Source: Tethya wilhelma | Taxonomy: Eukaryota > Porifera > Demospongiae > Tethyida > Tethyidae | NCBI GenBank assembly: GCA_964030475.1 | Contig: CAXIPT010000002.1 | Coordinates: 13,851,950 to 13,915,949, forward strand | DNA length: 64,000 nt | Reading direction: 5' to 3' | Shown here: piece by piece, positions 1 through 12,684 of the stretch | Layout: every line of letters starts with the position of its first letter | How positions within the stretch are numbered: the first letter of the stretch is position 1 | Notes under the pieces: generated by a model | Told to the model about the DNA's origin: nothing | Seen by the model: only the letters and a program-made list of their open reading frames with translations | Database searches by the model: none | Translations under genes and position numbers: made by a program

Positions 1-2163
1 TGGTTAAACTGTCCCATGGTTGATTGCAGAGATGTCACCTAGTCGGTATATCTGGTGATAATAATGGACTCACCAAACAGTGACCCTTCCATGAGGTAGC
101 TGTACTTCCAAGTGAATTAAAGTCTTCAGTAACCTTCTATGCTGAGAATATGTGACTGGCCACGCAATTTGGATACTATCCACTTTTAGACTACTTTTGG
201 AAAAAATAGCATCACTGGACTTCTGGGTGCAATTACACATAGTGCTTTTTGCAAGATTTTCAGTGATTCTTGCTAATTTTTTTCCTAAAGTCAATCAGAA
301 TATTATTACTTTTTTGAAAAAAGTCATGTGCAATAGGTCAAAGGTCACTCCGGAGGATAGTATCTTTTTCGCGTGACCAGTCACATATATTGTTGTCCTT
401 CCAGAAGAGGCATGATTCAATGAGAGTCAAACTCCATCTTACGAGTCTTTTTGAATATCCAAGTGCTTCACTGGCCTGTTGATCAGGCCAACTACTGGCT
501 CATGAACCGATATGAGCCTAGATTTGCTTGAACATGGCTATGCTGTTGCATATACTGTTACTGTGAGTCAGAGTGTTTCTGACTGTAACTGTGACCATAT
601 TTCAAGTAAAATTTATAGTGGGTTTGCTACATGTGCAATACATTATTTTATTTTTGTGTTTAAGAAGGAAGAAAGTGTACATAATAGACTATATAGTGGT
701 TTTATGTATTCCATGTGTGATGTAATCTGTATACAGATACAATATAGGACTTTTATATAGTAGGCCAAGTATATTGTGTAGTGTACATGTATCAAAGGTC
801 TATTATGTACTTTTTAGAACATTTTCCTCAGCTGTATAGGAAATTCCAGTGAACTGTTATAAATACAATTTCTCATCCAGCTGTTTAATAATAAATATAA
901 TATAATATTATTTCAAGAACAAGTATATAGAATACCTGGTTGCACAACTAAGTAAAATAATTTCAGATAAATAAACTATGTGTGACAATAATAATGATCA
1001 ACAATTATCATTTCAATAAATAACTTCATTGTTTTATCTTATAGACCTTTGTTGTAGTACACAGTATCAATAGTACTAGTAGTTCGAATAGATTCTCTAA
1101 GGTCAGGTTCCAATTTTGCCACAGACATAGAGCTACACGTGAAGGGAAAACAATATTATAATCAAGCAGAAAAAAATTTCACAAAAATAAGCAGTGTAGG
1201 AATGAGAAGTATTATATGAACTGAAAAAAAAGGAGACCAGAATGGATTTTGGAACATGACTATTTCAGTTATTGAGCCTGGGCTTTGTACATGCTGGGAA
1301 GCTAATAGTATCCATGTGCCAAAACCTATTTGAATGGTTTTGTATTGAGTATTGTATTTTTGCTAATATATTTTGTATTAAGTTAATGGGCAGTGAGCTC
1401 ATTCCTTTACAATGCACTACTGTCTAGTATTACAATGCCACCCATATAGCAGGTAAATTTGGTGAATTAGCATTCAGGAATATTTCTTTGTTGCACACTT
1501 AACACAAACATAAGAGTTGTATAATATTATATATATATATCTAATAATTTCTGAATTCACATGTATTTGGTAATTATTGAAGTTGCCTTAATGAAAGATA
1601 TGCCAAGGGTTAAGGATTCACACTAAATTTTATACCAACTGGCTTCAGCAAGACTAACTCCATCATCGATTTTTGGCCTGTTTGGGCATTAGGGGTCTCT
1701 TCAAAATCGTAAAAGGCACTTAGAAGGTAGGTCTGTTTAAAACGTAGCCTATAGGTGGTCTGTGATGCAAAAGGATGTCTTAAAAGCTAGAGAAATGCTT
1801 GTTTTTCTTGTTTATGATTGCAGAAACGGCGATTTGCTGTTTCTGTGCTTTCATGCCACATGGCCACTTTAGATAGATTGTCATACCCCATGTGCTTCAA
1901 GTACCTTTCTTGAAGCAGCTCTGCTTGACAGTGCTGTGGTTACTGAGCTGGCTCCACAAACTAAGGCCTGGTTCACAAAGTATTTTGGGTTGCATTGTGT
2001 CACAAAAATTTTTTGCGCCAAAATGTAACAAGGCAACGTGTCAAACATGCATTTAGAAACGTTTCTAATTCTGCATCAATGTTTTGTGTCACCAATATAA
2101 ACTACTAATACATGTGTCAATGTGTCATATTGTGAACTAGGCTTAAAGCTAAATATATATGAC
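1..2163. other. Gene-free AT-rich spacer
   Basis: No reading frame here resembles a known family on either strand. The open frames are under 85 codons, have no convincing splice partners and are of low complexity. The stretch is AT-rich with short poly-A and TA runs. I see no promoter, RNA gene or clear repeat boundary. Confidence 0.5.
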
Positions 2164-2360
2164 AACAAGTACAAAAAACATTAGAAATGTAATGTAAACA
2201 TAGGAATGGCCAAATCGTAAAAAAAGTGAGCAAACAAGGAATGCTGGTCAGATTGAGCGAGGAGTTCATTTCAAGACCAGCATTCCTTGTTTGCTCACTT
2301 TTTTTACGATTTGGCCATTCCTATGTTTACATTACATTTCTAATGTTTTTTGTACTTGTT
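2164..2360. repeat. Perfect 86-bp inverted repeat with 25-nt loop
   Basis: Bases 2164-2249 are the exact reverse complement of 2275-2360, separated by a 25-nt spacer. By eye the arms match at every position, including the run of seven A/T. A transcript from either strand would form an 86-bp perfect hairpin. It may be a foldback (MITE-like) element, a very recent inverted duplication, or a fold-back chimera from sequencing. The perfect identity argues for recent origin or artefact. Confidence 0.9.
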
Positions 2361-3098
2361 TGTTCTATTTTTTTTTTAAATAATTGTTTATAATATCAGT
2401 ATAATACAGTTTTTAGCCTGAGCAGAGAACTTGATCCCGGCTACAGTACAGTCATGCCTTTTACACAGCTGAAACACTGAAATCCCAAGCTGAATCTGAT
2501 ATATATGTGTCTTGTTAGCTATAGATAACTTCCCTACTGAAGAACTGAACACAGAGAACGAGAAAATAGGACACTGACAGAGCTTGGAGTACTGCTTGTG
2601 ACGGGCATCTTGCAATAAATTCCAAATAACGCACACTTGAATATGGAAAGGGTCGTTAGGCTAGCTAGCTTATGAATAATTTATAGTTTACAAATAATGG
2701 CTGCCATACAGAGAAAGCGCTTTTCGTCTTGTATTGAGCCACTCGACGAGTGACACAGAAAACCGATGCCAAAAGCGAATGAAGACCAACATACCAAGTT
2801 TATTCGTTCAAGAATTAGCTTCTATAAGTGTACAGTCTTCGAGAAAAGCCGTGACATAACAGAAGAAGAAGAAGAAGAAGAAGATGGAGAAAACTGGAGG
2901 TTTGGCATATTTTAGTTTGGTACTTTAGCGATGGTTTTAGGCCATGTTTTTGGGCTTGTTAGAAAGAGAATGAGCTAAATAGTAGCTTGAGAAGCCTTTT
3001 AGTGCCAAGCGCCCGGTTTTTGCAGAGTTATTCGCGTGAATATTTGTATTGCGCTAATGGGCCATCCGTGCCATTCCTATGTACCCAGTACTACCGTA
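2361..3098. other. Spacer with GAA microsatellite
   Basis: No gene recognised. A short (AGA)n run lies at about 2862-2883. The remaining frames are short and unlike known proteins. Confidence 0.5.
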
Positions 3099-3810
3099 CT
3101 GGGAATACATGCACAGTACCGCTCATGAATGCAAAGTCCAGATACTACAATAGGAAAGTATACAGACTTTGCACTACCACCTCTCTGAGCTCTTGTCTAA
3201 ACATCCAGCAACCATAGAATATGGTGACATTATAGCATTGAGAAGAAATTAACTTGCCTTCTCTGGGGAAACAGAGCACAGCAAAGGGGGGTGGCAAACA
3301 CCAGACTAAAAGAAGTCAAAGCAATTTTATAAATTTGAACATAATATTATTACAAATAGCTTGATTACCACAATCCAACAAGACATATTTGAAGTGGTGC
3401 ATTAAGCCAAGGCATTCTCTGTATGATAAACAACAACAATGATGATTAAGAAGACCAACAAATGAACCAAATAACAGAAATCAATATGAAAATACCTTAA
3501 AAACGTTCCTCTTTTCCAAAGCATTCATTATAAATGGAGGTAAAACTAAGAAAAGTGGATTAAAACAAAACTGATAACATCACTTTGATAATATTATAGG
3601 CTCATGTTCCCAGTCTTGAGGATCTCATACTCACAGAAAAGAAGGAATTTCTGATTGAAATGTCATGCTGTATCCTCGCCTTATTTCGAACAAAATATAT
3701 ACAAAGGAGGAGCCTAGGAACAAAGCTAGTGTGATTCTGTATCTATCAAGAAAAATGCAATAGAAGTGTTTGGTACTCTTGGTTTTGTTTCCACTATTAC
3801 AAACTTGGAA
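3099..3810. repeat. Tandem duplication, copy 1
   Basis: About 712 bp followed directly, head to tail, by a roughly 95% identical copy at 3811-4511. The junction is exact: the end of copy 1 runs straight into the first bases of copy 2. Differences are scattered substitutions and small indels. No coding sequence is recognised in either copy. Confidence 0.85.
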
Positions 3811-4511
3811 CTGGGAATACATGCATAGTGCCGCTCATGAATGCGAAGTCCAGATACTACTATAGGAAAATATACAGACTATGTGCTACCACCTCTCTGA
3901 GCACTTGTCTAACCATCCAGCAACCATAGAATAGGGTGACATTAGAGCATTAAGAAGAAATTAACTTGCCTTCTCTGTGGAAACAGAGCACAGCATAGGG
4001 GGGTGGCAAACACCAGACTAAAAGAAGTCAAAGCAATTTTATAAATTTGAACATAATATTATTACAAATAGCTTGATTACCACAATCCAACAAGACATAT
4101 TTGAAGTGGTGCATTAAGCCAAGGCATTCTCTGTACGATAAACAACAACAATGATGATTAAGAAGACCAACAAATGAACCAAATAACAGAAATCAATATG
4201 AAAATACCTTAAAAACGTTCCTCTTTTCCAAAGCATTCATTATAAATGGAGGTAAAACTAAGAAAAGTGGATTAAAACAAACTGATAACATCACTTTGAT
4301 AATATTATAGGCTCATGTTCCCAGTCTCGAGGATCTCATACTCACAGAAAAGAAGGAATTTCTGATTAAAATGTCATGCTGTATCCTCGCCTTATTTCGA
4401 ACAAAATATATATGAAGGAGGAGCCTGGGAACAAAGCTAGTGTGATTCTGTATCAATCAAGAAGTGTTTGGTGCTCTTGGTTTTATTCCACTACTATATA
4501 CAAACTTGGAA
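3811..4511. repeat. Tandem duplication, copy 2
   Basis: Second, about 701-bp copy of the unit at 3099-3810, in the same orientation. It differs by scattered substitutions and a small deletion near its end (around 4460). It lies just downstream of the sideroflexin gene, where that gene's missing 3' exons would be expected. Confidence 0.85.
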
Positions 4512-5058
4512 ACACTAATGATGTTAGTTTTTAACCTTAGTCTCACTGTTTTATCAAAGGACTGGCCTAGCCTAGTGTCTATTACCCAGGAGGAGCCTGG
4601 GACCAAGGCTAGAGTCACACAGCACCAATGAGTCTGAGGTCAAAGAACATGTCTACCTTTTTGTTTACATGCTCTTCCGTTTTTCTGTGAGTAAAAGGAT
4701 TGGGAAAGAGACTGGAAAAAAACCCCTTGCTATTATAGTCGTGAATTTGTGGAAATAGCATAGTAAATGCATAAATTATATGTGAATTCAGTGAACAAAC
4801 ATGTATTTTTGTCACAACTTTATGTTTCTTTGTGAAACAGCCTGGACAAGGCAGTCTACTAACTACCTGGTCCTTTGGCAGAAATATCTAAAATAGCAGT
4901 AATAATAACACTGGTATAGCAAAGGGAAGAAGGCCTATGTTCACTAAGGAGGAAGGGACAATGGTCACTAGCCAAATGTGGGACAATGCACTAGTAAATG
5001 TTGAGAATAGGAGAGGAGGGAAAATGTCCACAAATTACATGACATACGTAGTACTTAC
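4512..5058. other. Region expected to hold the sideroflexin 3' end
   Basis: Minus strand downstream of the last recognised sideroflexin exon. A frame from about 4880 down to 4615 is open, but it would not be entered in phase from the upstream exon and does not resemble the conserved C-terminus convincingly. A degenerate copy of the local GCCTGGGA...AGGCTAG foldback sequence sits at about 4565-4612. Confidence 0.35.
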
Positions 5059-6180
5059 CCATTCCTGGTGTTGCCATGACTACACGAGAGAACACAACTA
5101 ATGCTATTCCAGTCTGAGCAGCCCTCTACAAGTAAATGCACACAGATACTGTACATCTCTACACTTTATGCTGTGTACAAAACTTACAGATGACATCCCT
5201 AATTTGTTATCCTTCTCATCGTAAACTGGAATGCCATACTTGAGTTCTCGCTGTCTCATCAGAGGTAGGTTAATGGAATTGGCTGCAGCAACTGCTACAA
5301 ATGGAACAAACCTACCAATGAGAGGAGGCAATCGCTACAACATATAGAAGTGTGAATTTTCATGATTAGTACTTCAAATTTGGATGAAAAAATATTTTAC
5401 CTTAGCTGCTATATTGAGAGAAAGAGCAGTAGCAGTTGCTGTACCTGTTGCTGCAAGATATGGTACAGCCATCTGCCTATAGGAAAACATTGCTTTGCAT
5501 TTATAAATTGAATAGACTCAGGACACATCACTTACTTTGGAGTAATTAACTCATCCCCACTTCTGTTTGTGTAATTCACAATTGAGTTGAAGGTTTGGTT
5601 AGCCCACTGCCAGAATACAACAGCTGCAGGAGTCCTATATCCATACACAAGGAGACAATCATCAGTAACAACAACAAGCTACATTAGGAAAAAAATTACT
5701 TGTAAAAAGTCAGCATGCAGCCAATTATGGTCATATTTCCAGGGACTTGAAATGACATTCTCCCAACAATAAACATTTTCTCTCCAGTATCAGGATGATA
5801 GGCAGAGTCGTACAAGCGTTTTGCCTCCCATAACTGTTGCTCTGTAGTACCAGGTGGTGCTTGTCCAGCTCTAAAAGTACATAATGTTATGTAATAATTA
5901 ATAGAAATTTTGTTATGCTGGTGTCTGCATTCATGATACATATCACATCACGTCACATCACTAACAGTACACATTGTGACAAGACTCACTTATATTGGGT
6001 CACCAACTTGGCAGCTTCTTGCAGGCGCCCACTGCTCACAAACAGATTTAGTGGGTTTGCTATTTCAAAGAAGTGTTTTGCTCTCCCTAAATAGGTTGAT
6101 TGGTCGTATCTAGGCTTAGAGAGGTCAATATTAAGAATATTTTGCTCCAAAGGAGGTCGTGAGAGTTGTTCCCGAGACAT
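5059..6180 (-). CDS. SFXN: Sideroflexin (mitochondrial inner-membrane carrier), 3' end unresolved
   Basis: Sideroflexins are multi-pass inner-mitochondrial-membrane proteins; SFXN1/3 carry serine into mitochondria for one-carbon metabolism. Six minus-strand exons are visible at about 6180-5990, 5871-5700, 5634-5536, 5476-5401, 5334-5188 and 5125-5059, all with GT-AG borders. The start is [10 protein letters not shown]. Hallmarks include [19 protein letters not shown], the [20 protein letters not shown] block, the Ala/Thr-rich helix, and [20 protein letters not shown] followed by [10 protein letters not shown]. The last visible exon ends at VVMATPGM. The usual ~50 further residues (final membrane segment and conserved tail) are not found. 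Its ATG lies 165 bp from the divergent FANK1 ATG. Family assignment is firm; completeness is not. Confidence 0.93.
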
Positions 6181-6345
6181 AATGATAGCAGCAAATAACC
6201 AGACACCTTCATACAGCTTGACTTAAATTATTAATAAATTTCTGACACCTGGCACAATGAACAAAGTGCAGAAATTCTTTTAAAAGCGCACCCAGTTGAA
6301 GACCCGCCTACTTACAGACTTTAGCATCATTACAGCTGCACAGAA
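6181..6345. promoter_or_regulatory. Divergent promoter, sideroflexin / FANK1
   Basis: Only 165 bp separate the two start codons on opposite strands, so both 5' UTRs and a shared core promoter must fit here. No TATA box is placed convincingly for either direction. The assignment rests on gene layout only. Confidence 0.5.
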
Positions 6346-8464
6346 ATGGCAACGGATAGAATATCCGCAGAAGCGAGATCAGAAGGTATTTTAATACAAG
6401 TTGGTATGTATTTGAAATTATCTCTTACTATTATCCCCGATGTAGCCCAAGTTGGAGGGAATAATAAACTCCCTGGCTCTCCTAGTCCACCTCGAGTTGG
6501 TAAAGTCACCCACCACTCCATTGAACTGACATGGCATCCACCAGAATATACTGGTGGATGTAGTCGGTTGAAGTATTGCTTGCAAGAAGAGGAGTTGAGT
6601 AAATCTCAAGGATACAGAAATGCTTACAGGTACGTTAAAATACAAGTACAAGGAATTCTGGACAAAGATTTTATAGTTCAAGAACAATCACAAGTGCCTT
6701 TTCTGTATGATCTAAAAAATAACAGTGTGATATTTGTGTTGTGTATATTATAATTATCAGTGTTCTGTTACAGTGGATATGCTACTGCTCATCATATAAC
6801 TGGTTTGAAAGTGTTAACTAGATACCAATATCGTCTGCAAGCAATTAACGAATTCGGTCATGGACCATGGAGTTCTAGTGTCACCGTGGTAACAAATAGT
6901 AAGTGACTGGCAATATGCATACAACAATAATCAACAAATAATGGTTGGATTTTTGTTTGACAGGACAGCCTCAGACTTGCGAAAACCTTCATAAGGCTAT
7001 ACAGAAAAGTGACGTCGAAACTGTAGAAAGTGTGCTGGAGGAATTGTCAGTATTTATTGTGATATGCTATTATCACTGGTCACTCATCATTGTTCCTATT
7101 ACAGTCCAGAGTACATTAATGTTCCTGATATTATGGGCTCATCTCCCTTGATGAGTGCAAGTAGCCTTGGGAAAGACAAGTATGTAATATTTCAATGTGT
7201 CAATTTATCACTCATTATTGTTGGTATTTCTACGTTTTGTTTAGTGTAGCCAATGTACTGCTTGAACTGGGAGCAGATGTTGAGTACAAGAACTCAAGTG
7301 GAAAAACCTGGTAGGAATACACCTTACATGTTGTAACCATAATAATGGCTTTATGTAGTATATGGATGGTACATTCAACAGCTTGATGGAAGCATGTTTT
7401 CATGGTAATTTGGACATCATTAAGCTACTTATCAAACATGGAGCTTCTTGGCTCTCCAGAGATCACTCTGGCTTCTCTGCTTTGCACTATGCTGTGGATG
7501 GTGGCCATACTAATGTGGTTAGCTACATTTTGAGTGAAGGAGTGCCAGTAAGTCATCTGCCTATTGTTTTTAATATTTTAATCTCAATTTCAATTTGAGT
7601 TTTTACCCTAGTATTTCCAGATATTACATAGTATAGCCTATGTGAGTAAAGTTTGGTAAAGTGGTGTGATAATGTATTATTATTATTGCTTTATCACATG
7701 ATGAAGCTTCTACAATCATGTGCCAGTGGGACAATAATAATTTTTATGCAATTATGGAGTCGTAATTCAAGGGACTAGTAGTTCCTAATAATTAGAATGA
7801 TTAGTATGAATATGACCAAGCTATAGCAAAAAGATAAATAATACTCATACTACTACTCTTGCTGTACAGGCAGATGAGGTTGGTGAACAAACCTTATCTG
7901 GGTGGACTCCTCTAATGAGAACTGGTAAATTTTACGTTGTTGCTACTACAATAATTATTATTATCTTTAATGTCTTACTGAAGCTGTAATGGGAGGTAAT
8001 GCTGACGTAGCCAGGATACTGTTAGAAAAAGGGGCTGATGTGAACAGAAGAGATCATGAGGGCAAAACAGTACTTATGGTGGGTGATTACTTGTAGTGAT
8101 CAATATAGTATTGTGGCATTCTCACCAACACAGTTAGCATCAGTTAATGGGTTTGAGAACTTGGTTCGAGTCTTGTTGGAGTATGGAGCTAACCCACATC
8201 TCAAAAATGAGGTTTGCATTCATGTCCAGCTAAGAGTGATTGATGAATTTATCTTTTCTCTTCTAATAATTAATAATATATTTTGTAGTTTGGGAAAAAT
8301 GCCATTGACTTTGCAGAGTCATTTGAACGACAGGTATTATTATAATACTGTAATTATTTATTTAATCACGACAAGCTTAGTATTACAAAATTATATACAT
8401 GTCATTGATTCTTCAGAGAGTGTTGAATGTCTTCAAGACTCTAGCAGATGATGAGCACAAGTAA
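6346..8464 (+). CDS. FANK1: FANK1: fibronectin type III plus ankyrin repeats
   Basis: In mammals FANK1 is a testis-enriched nuclear/cytoplasmic protein linked to ciliated-cell and spermatogenesis programmes. Exon 1 (6346-6385) encodes MATDRISAEARSEG; exon 2 (6446-6629) and exon 3 (6774-6898) form one FN3 domain starting VGKVTHHSIELTW, nearly identical to the vertebrate protein. Ankyrin repeats follow across small exons from 6964: LMEACFHGNLDIIKLLIKHG, the GASWLSRDHSGFSALHYA block, SGWTPLMR, GNADVARILLEKGADVN and GFENLVRVLLEYGANPHLKN. The family's C-terminal FGK...FERQ motif precedes the stop at 8462-8464. Order, length (about 340 residues) and motif positions fit vertebrate FANK1. It converges on the MePCE gene, whose stop lies about 180 bp away. 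Confidence 0.95.
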
Positions 8465-8646
8465 CTTATCATTCTGAACATTGTGCAACCATATCACTAG
8501 CTGTCTTGTACGTCAATCGTACTGCTGATCTATACTGTTATGTCATGAAATTAAAGACCAGAACATGTAACATTTTCAAAGTAGAAACAGTGATGCAGGG
8601 ATTAGTAATTGAATCACAAAGAGATAAGGATTGACTAATGGGAATA

Positions 8647-9298
8647 CTAGTTTTGTTGTTCATTAGATCTATCATCATTGCTATGATTGAAGGGCTTTGT
8701 AGAATGTTCAGCTGAGATACCATCAGATTCTGTCTTCCTAACAAGGTCTTTAATCTGAACACTTTTTGGTGGTTCCACTACAACTGATTTAAGTTGCTTT
8801 GTGGTCAAATATTCTTCATCAGTGTCTGAACTATTGTCACTTGTCCCAACCTCCATTTGTGGTTGGGCAACAGCATGACACATATCAGGTTTGATGTACA
8901 TGTGTAGAGGTCTCCGGAAACCTATTATTATAATAACATTATATAAAAAACCCACAAGAATGACTTTAGAATTTACAAAATTAATTTACACCAATAATTT
9001 ATTAATTGCTATGTATTAGCAAGGCAATGAAAGAGTCAGTTTTTAAAGCTCCCCACACAATGATAAGCTTGTAGCTCCCTACACAAGCTTGAAGGGCAGT
9101 AGTTACAGTGTATGCAAGAGTTAGCAACCAGAATCTACTCACATGCACCTACCTTTATTCTTGTTCTCTGGAACACCTAAAAATTTGTGTTGAGCAAATC
9201 CAACCTCTTCTGACAAGAGATAGTCATGGAAGTGATGAGGATAGAACTCAATTCTTTGGAAGTTAGCGAAGATAGTGGACTGCACAATAATATATGGA

Positions 9299-9343
<45 letters not shown>

Positions 9344-12343
9344 ATGTGTGTGTGTGTGTGTGTGTTGTTTGTTATGTTCACATTTATATAGCCAACAATA
9401 TTTCCAGACCTGTAAATTTTTCATAGAATGAACTTGGTCAGTGAAAGATTCCTACTTTTTGGGACTTTCAACAGAGATGGTCAATTTGAGTACATACATT
9501 CATCTGCTTATTGCACGACTAGAAATTCTTGAGGGGTATAATTAGTTTTTGTGGATTCACAAATTCAGTAGAAAATAATATGGAGTGGGACTGCTCTATC
9601 CTTGAGAATAAAACCAGGAAAGGTTTGGTTATCACTTTTCTTAAGAAATTGTATATTCCATTGGAATCTTCTCGAAACCACGATAAATGTAACATGGATT
9701 TTTTGATAAACAATTGACTTGGAAAGGTCAAGATTTGCAGTTTTGAGTGGCCATAGGCCCATAGCTAGGCCCTACCCCATTGATGTTTACCTCAAATCTA
9801 TAGAATATAGCAGCTTTAGCAATAAAAACTGAGGGTGAAAATGTCGATAATAAAAAGCTATCTTGAAAGTCTTATTAGAAGTTCTGTGGTCTTAAGAGCA
9901 CTATCAGGTGACACCTGTTAACAATGCCCATTGCAGTGGCTTTGCATTGTTTAGAATTTCATGAAACTATGTACATGTGTACTTACTACTGGTGATTTAC
10001 TAGATGGTAGATTTTATTTGAGCTAGTTAAGATTGCTTGCACTAATGGATCGTGGCTGCTTTCTAGTAGTGAGAGGTCTAGTGTGCATACATGTGAGTGT
10101 AGAGTGTAATTTAAACCATAGCTCTATATTGTTTGCCATGCTTTACATTTTTTGCCTTTTTCATTGTGTATTGTACTACTGTATTGTGGCAAAAATTGTG
10201 CATTTCTTACAATTAACAGAAATTTTGATTGTGTAAATTAACCTAGCAATTGTAGCAAAAAAAAAGGCAAATTAAAAACGTTCCAGATCAAGAAACAATT
10301 CAAATATCTAGCTCAGCAACTAGAATCACCCAGACAGAGACTGAGTATCTGTTCTAGTGTGTCTGTGTCTAGTATCTGGGTATCTTGCAACAGCATGTAC
10401 TTTGACACATAATTCTAAATAATGCACATGCAGCCACAGTAATTATACCCAGAGATCAGTACTTTGCAAGCTTCTATGCATGTCTTTAAGTCAATGTAAT
10501 ATTAAGGATTATTCTCGAATTAGTCACAAGAATATAGTGGCAAATTGAGGGTTCAAATGTTCATCTATCTTTACTAGTAGATCGAGCTATTGTTCTGAAT
10601 TCAGCTAGATTAATTCCAATGGAACAAGCAAAAAGACAAACCGAAAAGATAGACAAATAACTACCATGAGCCATATGTGCATCATATGGCTAATATACAC
10701 ACTCACATTTAACTTTTTCTTCTTTGCATATGAAGAATGAGGTTGGGGCTCAACTATAAATTTGCCTCCTGGTCTAAGGTGATGATACACTCGTTTGAAA
10801 AATCTTTTTATTCCAATATCTCCCCAATTTAAGTGAATCCACTTGGTCACACTCAGAGCTAGTATTACATCATACTCAGGATCTTGTGAGCTGACACTTG
10901 AGTCACTTTGGGGGACATAGTTGCCCTGTACGTTGAGTACAAATACAAATATTACCATTCTATCAGCCATATTCTATAGCATACTTTACCTCAACAAACT
11001 GGACATTATGAGGAAATTGCCTCTCTTGCTGAGTGATATCTTCAGAAGTAGGTTCAGGAATACTGATTGGCCCTCTTGTTAGGGTAAGAGAAAGTGGAAA
11101 ACGTCTGCCATCTGGAGCCAAAGCTGGTATGGATTCTCTGCCACAAAATGTAGAGTCATGTACATGTGGGTTAACAGTGATTAATATACTTGTGTGAAAC
11201 AAGATGGGCTGTTTCCCCCCCCCCCCTCCAAATGTTAATAGGCCTGAATGACACACATGTCAGGTGGACGTACAATAGGAGAGAATACTTTTGTAATAAT
11301 TTACCTTTATTCATACCTACCTATGAAGGTTTTTCCATGCCATCTTGATGAGCTTTGAGTCAATATCAATACCAACTATCTTTCTTGGCTTCATTTCAGA
11401 TGCAATCTTCATAGTAACCTACATGTGAAAGAAGGTTAAGTTATGGGTTAGCTACACTCTATAATGGCAAACCTGTCCAGTGTTACACCCGATATCCAGA
11501 CAATCTTTGCCTTCAAACCATTCTTTCTTGAGTAGAGATAGACGCAAATCTATGCCACTATTGCGGTATCCATAGTAACGGTCATAGTTTCCATAGGAAA
11601 AACGAGATTCCTGCAATAGAAATATAAAAAAGAGCTCTACACATTACTGTGTACTGAATGCATATAATGCTTACCTTGCGGACATGCTTCTCTTGACCTT
11701 TTCTTTCACCTTCACTTTTAGAAATGGTCCGCCTTCTTGGATGCGTTTTCTTTTTGTGACCATGAGCTACCTTGGAATGCCCATCTGAAGGGCCTGTAAT
11801 AAGTAAACATTTTAGTCACAGCAAAAGATGTACACAAGTACATGTACATTTGAGCTCACATCCAGCCACAAGTTTGTTGATTGCTCCATGTTTATTTGCA
11901 GTGGGAAAGTTTTTCAACTTCCCCTCCAAATTGAGAGGGTCGTGCTGTAGCTGAGGTGGAAGAGGAGAGGCCTGCCCAAACACCTCTGCACTTACAGGAG
12001 ACGGAGCACAGGTCGAACAATCATCGCCCAAATCGACAGCACCGGACAGATTTAATGGATCAGATACACTACCACCAAGACGGAACTTCATAACATTGTT
12101 AGCTGCTTTAGTACTACTCATGGCAAACATCTGAGAGTGGAGTTTAGCCTTCTTGGTTGCTGGTCGATGTCCAATTTTGCTTCCATGAACCTTCGAAGGA
12201 TATGTCTCATCTGAGCGCCTTCGCTTTCGTTTGCCAGGTGTGCTCTTTAATGGCAGAGCACCAAGTAATTGCTGATCAATTGAATGGGTTTCTTGGTGCT
12301 CAGTGCCTGGTGACATCTCTGTAGAACATCTACTGGTTTCCAT
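8647..12343 (-). CDS. MEPCE: 7SK snRNA methylphosphate capping enzyme (MePCE/Bin3 family), copy 1
   Basis: MePCE caps the 5' gamma-phosphate of 7SK snRNA using S-adenosylmethionine and stabilises the 7SK snRNP. Eight minus-strand exons: 12343-11860 (start [10 protein letters not shown]; basic, disordered N-terminus), 11793-11675, 11610-11473, ~11418-11324, 11147-10990, 10925-10707, 9279-9153 and 8931-8647. The SAM-binding motif is LDIGCNTGQ, then [12 protein letters not shown]. The family's catalytic core reads [19 protein letters not shown], then [22 protein letters not shown]. The 3' exons carry [20 protein letters not shown] and [12 protein letters not shown], matching the human C-terminus. 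An acidic/serine tail follows. A longer N-terminal extension is open to 12433, but the METSR start is shared with copy 2. The 1.4-kb intron before exon 7 is full of repeats. Confidence 0.93.
9301..9363. repeat. (GT)n microsatellite
   Basis: About 60 bp of GT repeats with two interruptions, just upstream of MePCE copy 1 exon 7 on its sense strand. Confidence 0.95.
9600..10480. repeat. Dispersed repeat block within MePCE intron 6, inverted near copy 2
   Basis: Segments here reappear around MePCE copy 2. Bases 9648-9755 resemble 14465-14600. The block around 9900-9985 and 10130-10400 appears as reverse complement at about 15085-15300 and 15410-15510. Short direct matches (about 10396-10490 and 15838-15933) flank the block. 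No coding sequence is recognised. Confidence 0.6.
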
Positions 12344-12624
12344 GACATGTGCAAAATTCAGAAGTGTCAGGAATGCTAATTTTTGTGAACAATACCCTTT
12401 TATGTGTGCGTTTTCGATCGTATTCCACCACAATCACGTGTCATGAATAGTGGCCGGCTCGAACCTAGCTGGCTATACGCATGCGCATTTAATTATTGCG
12501 TGTTGTCGCTGCCACGCCCAATTTTTTTGGGGGCGTGACTCGTGCAAATAGGTCCGACAAGAAGTATTTGAGATTCTTTTCAGTTTTCTATCTTCAAGAT
12601 TAGACTCTGATCGTTTTGTTAATC
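12344..12624. promoter_or_regulatory. Putative divergent promoter upstream of MePCE copy 1
   Basis: 281 bp between the MePCE start codon and a possible plus-strand start codon at 12625. It is relatively GC-rich around 12430-12540, with a TGCGCATGCG-like stretch near 12475. Promoter function is inferred from layout. Confidence 0.35.
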
Positions 12625-12684
12625 ATGTCTGCGGAGGCTCCCCCACAACAGATTCCCCCACAACAGCAGGTTCCCCCACAACAG
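12625..12684 (+). CDS. Possible orphan first exon, Pro/Gln-rich N-terminus
   Basis: From ATG at 12625 an open 60-nt stretch encodes [20 protein letters not shown] and ends exactly at a GTATAG splice-donor-like site, preceded by a promoter-like spacer. It resembles the start of a Pro/Gln-rich protein, but I find no second exon on this strand. The same bases are read on the other strand as the end of the ABCB6-like open frame, so only one of the two readings is likely real. Function unknown. Confidence 0.25.

Noticed and set aside
4615..4880. Minus-strand open frame as the sideroflexin last exon
   Set aside because: The acceptor phase does not match the upstream exon, and only an LFPQ tetrapeptide resembles the family tail.
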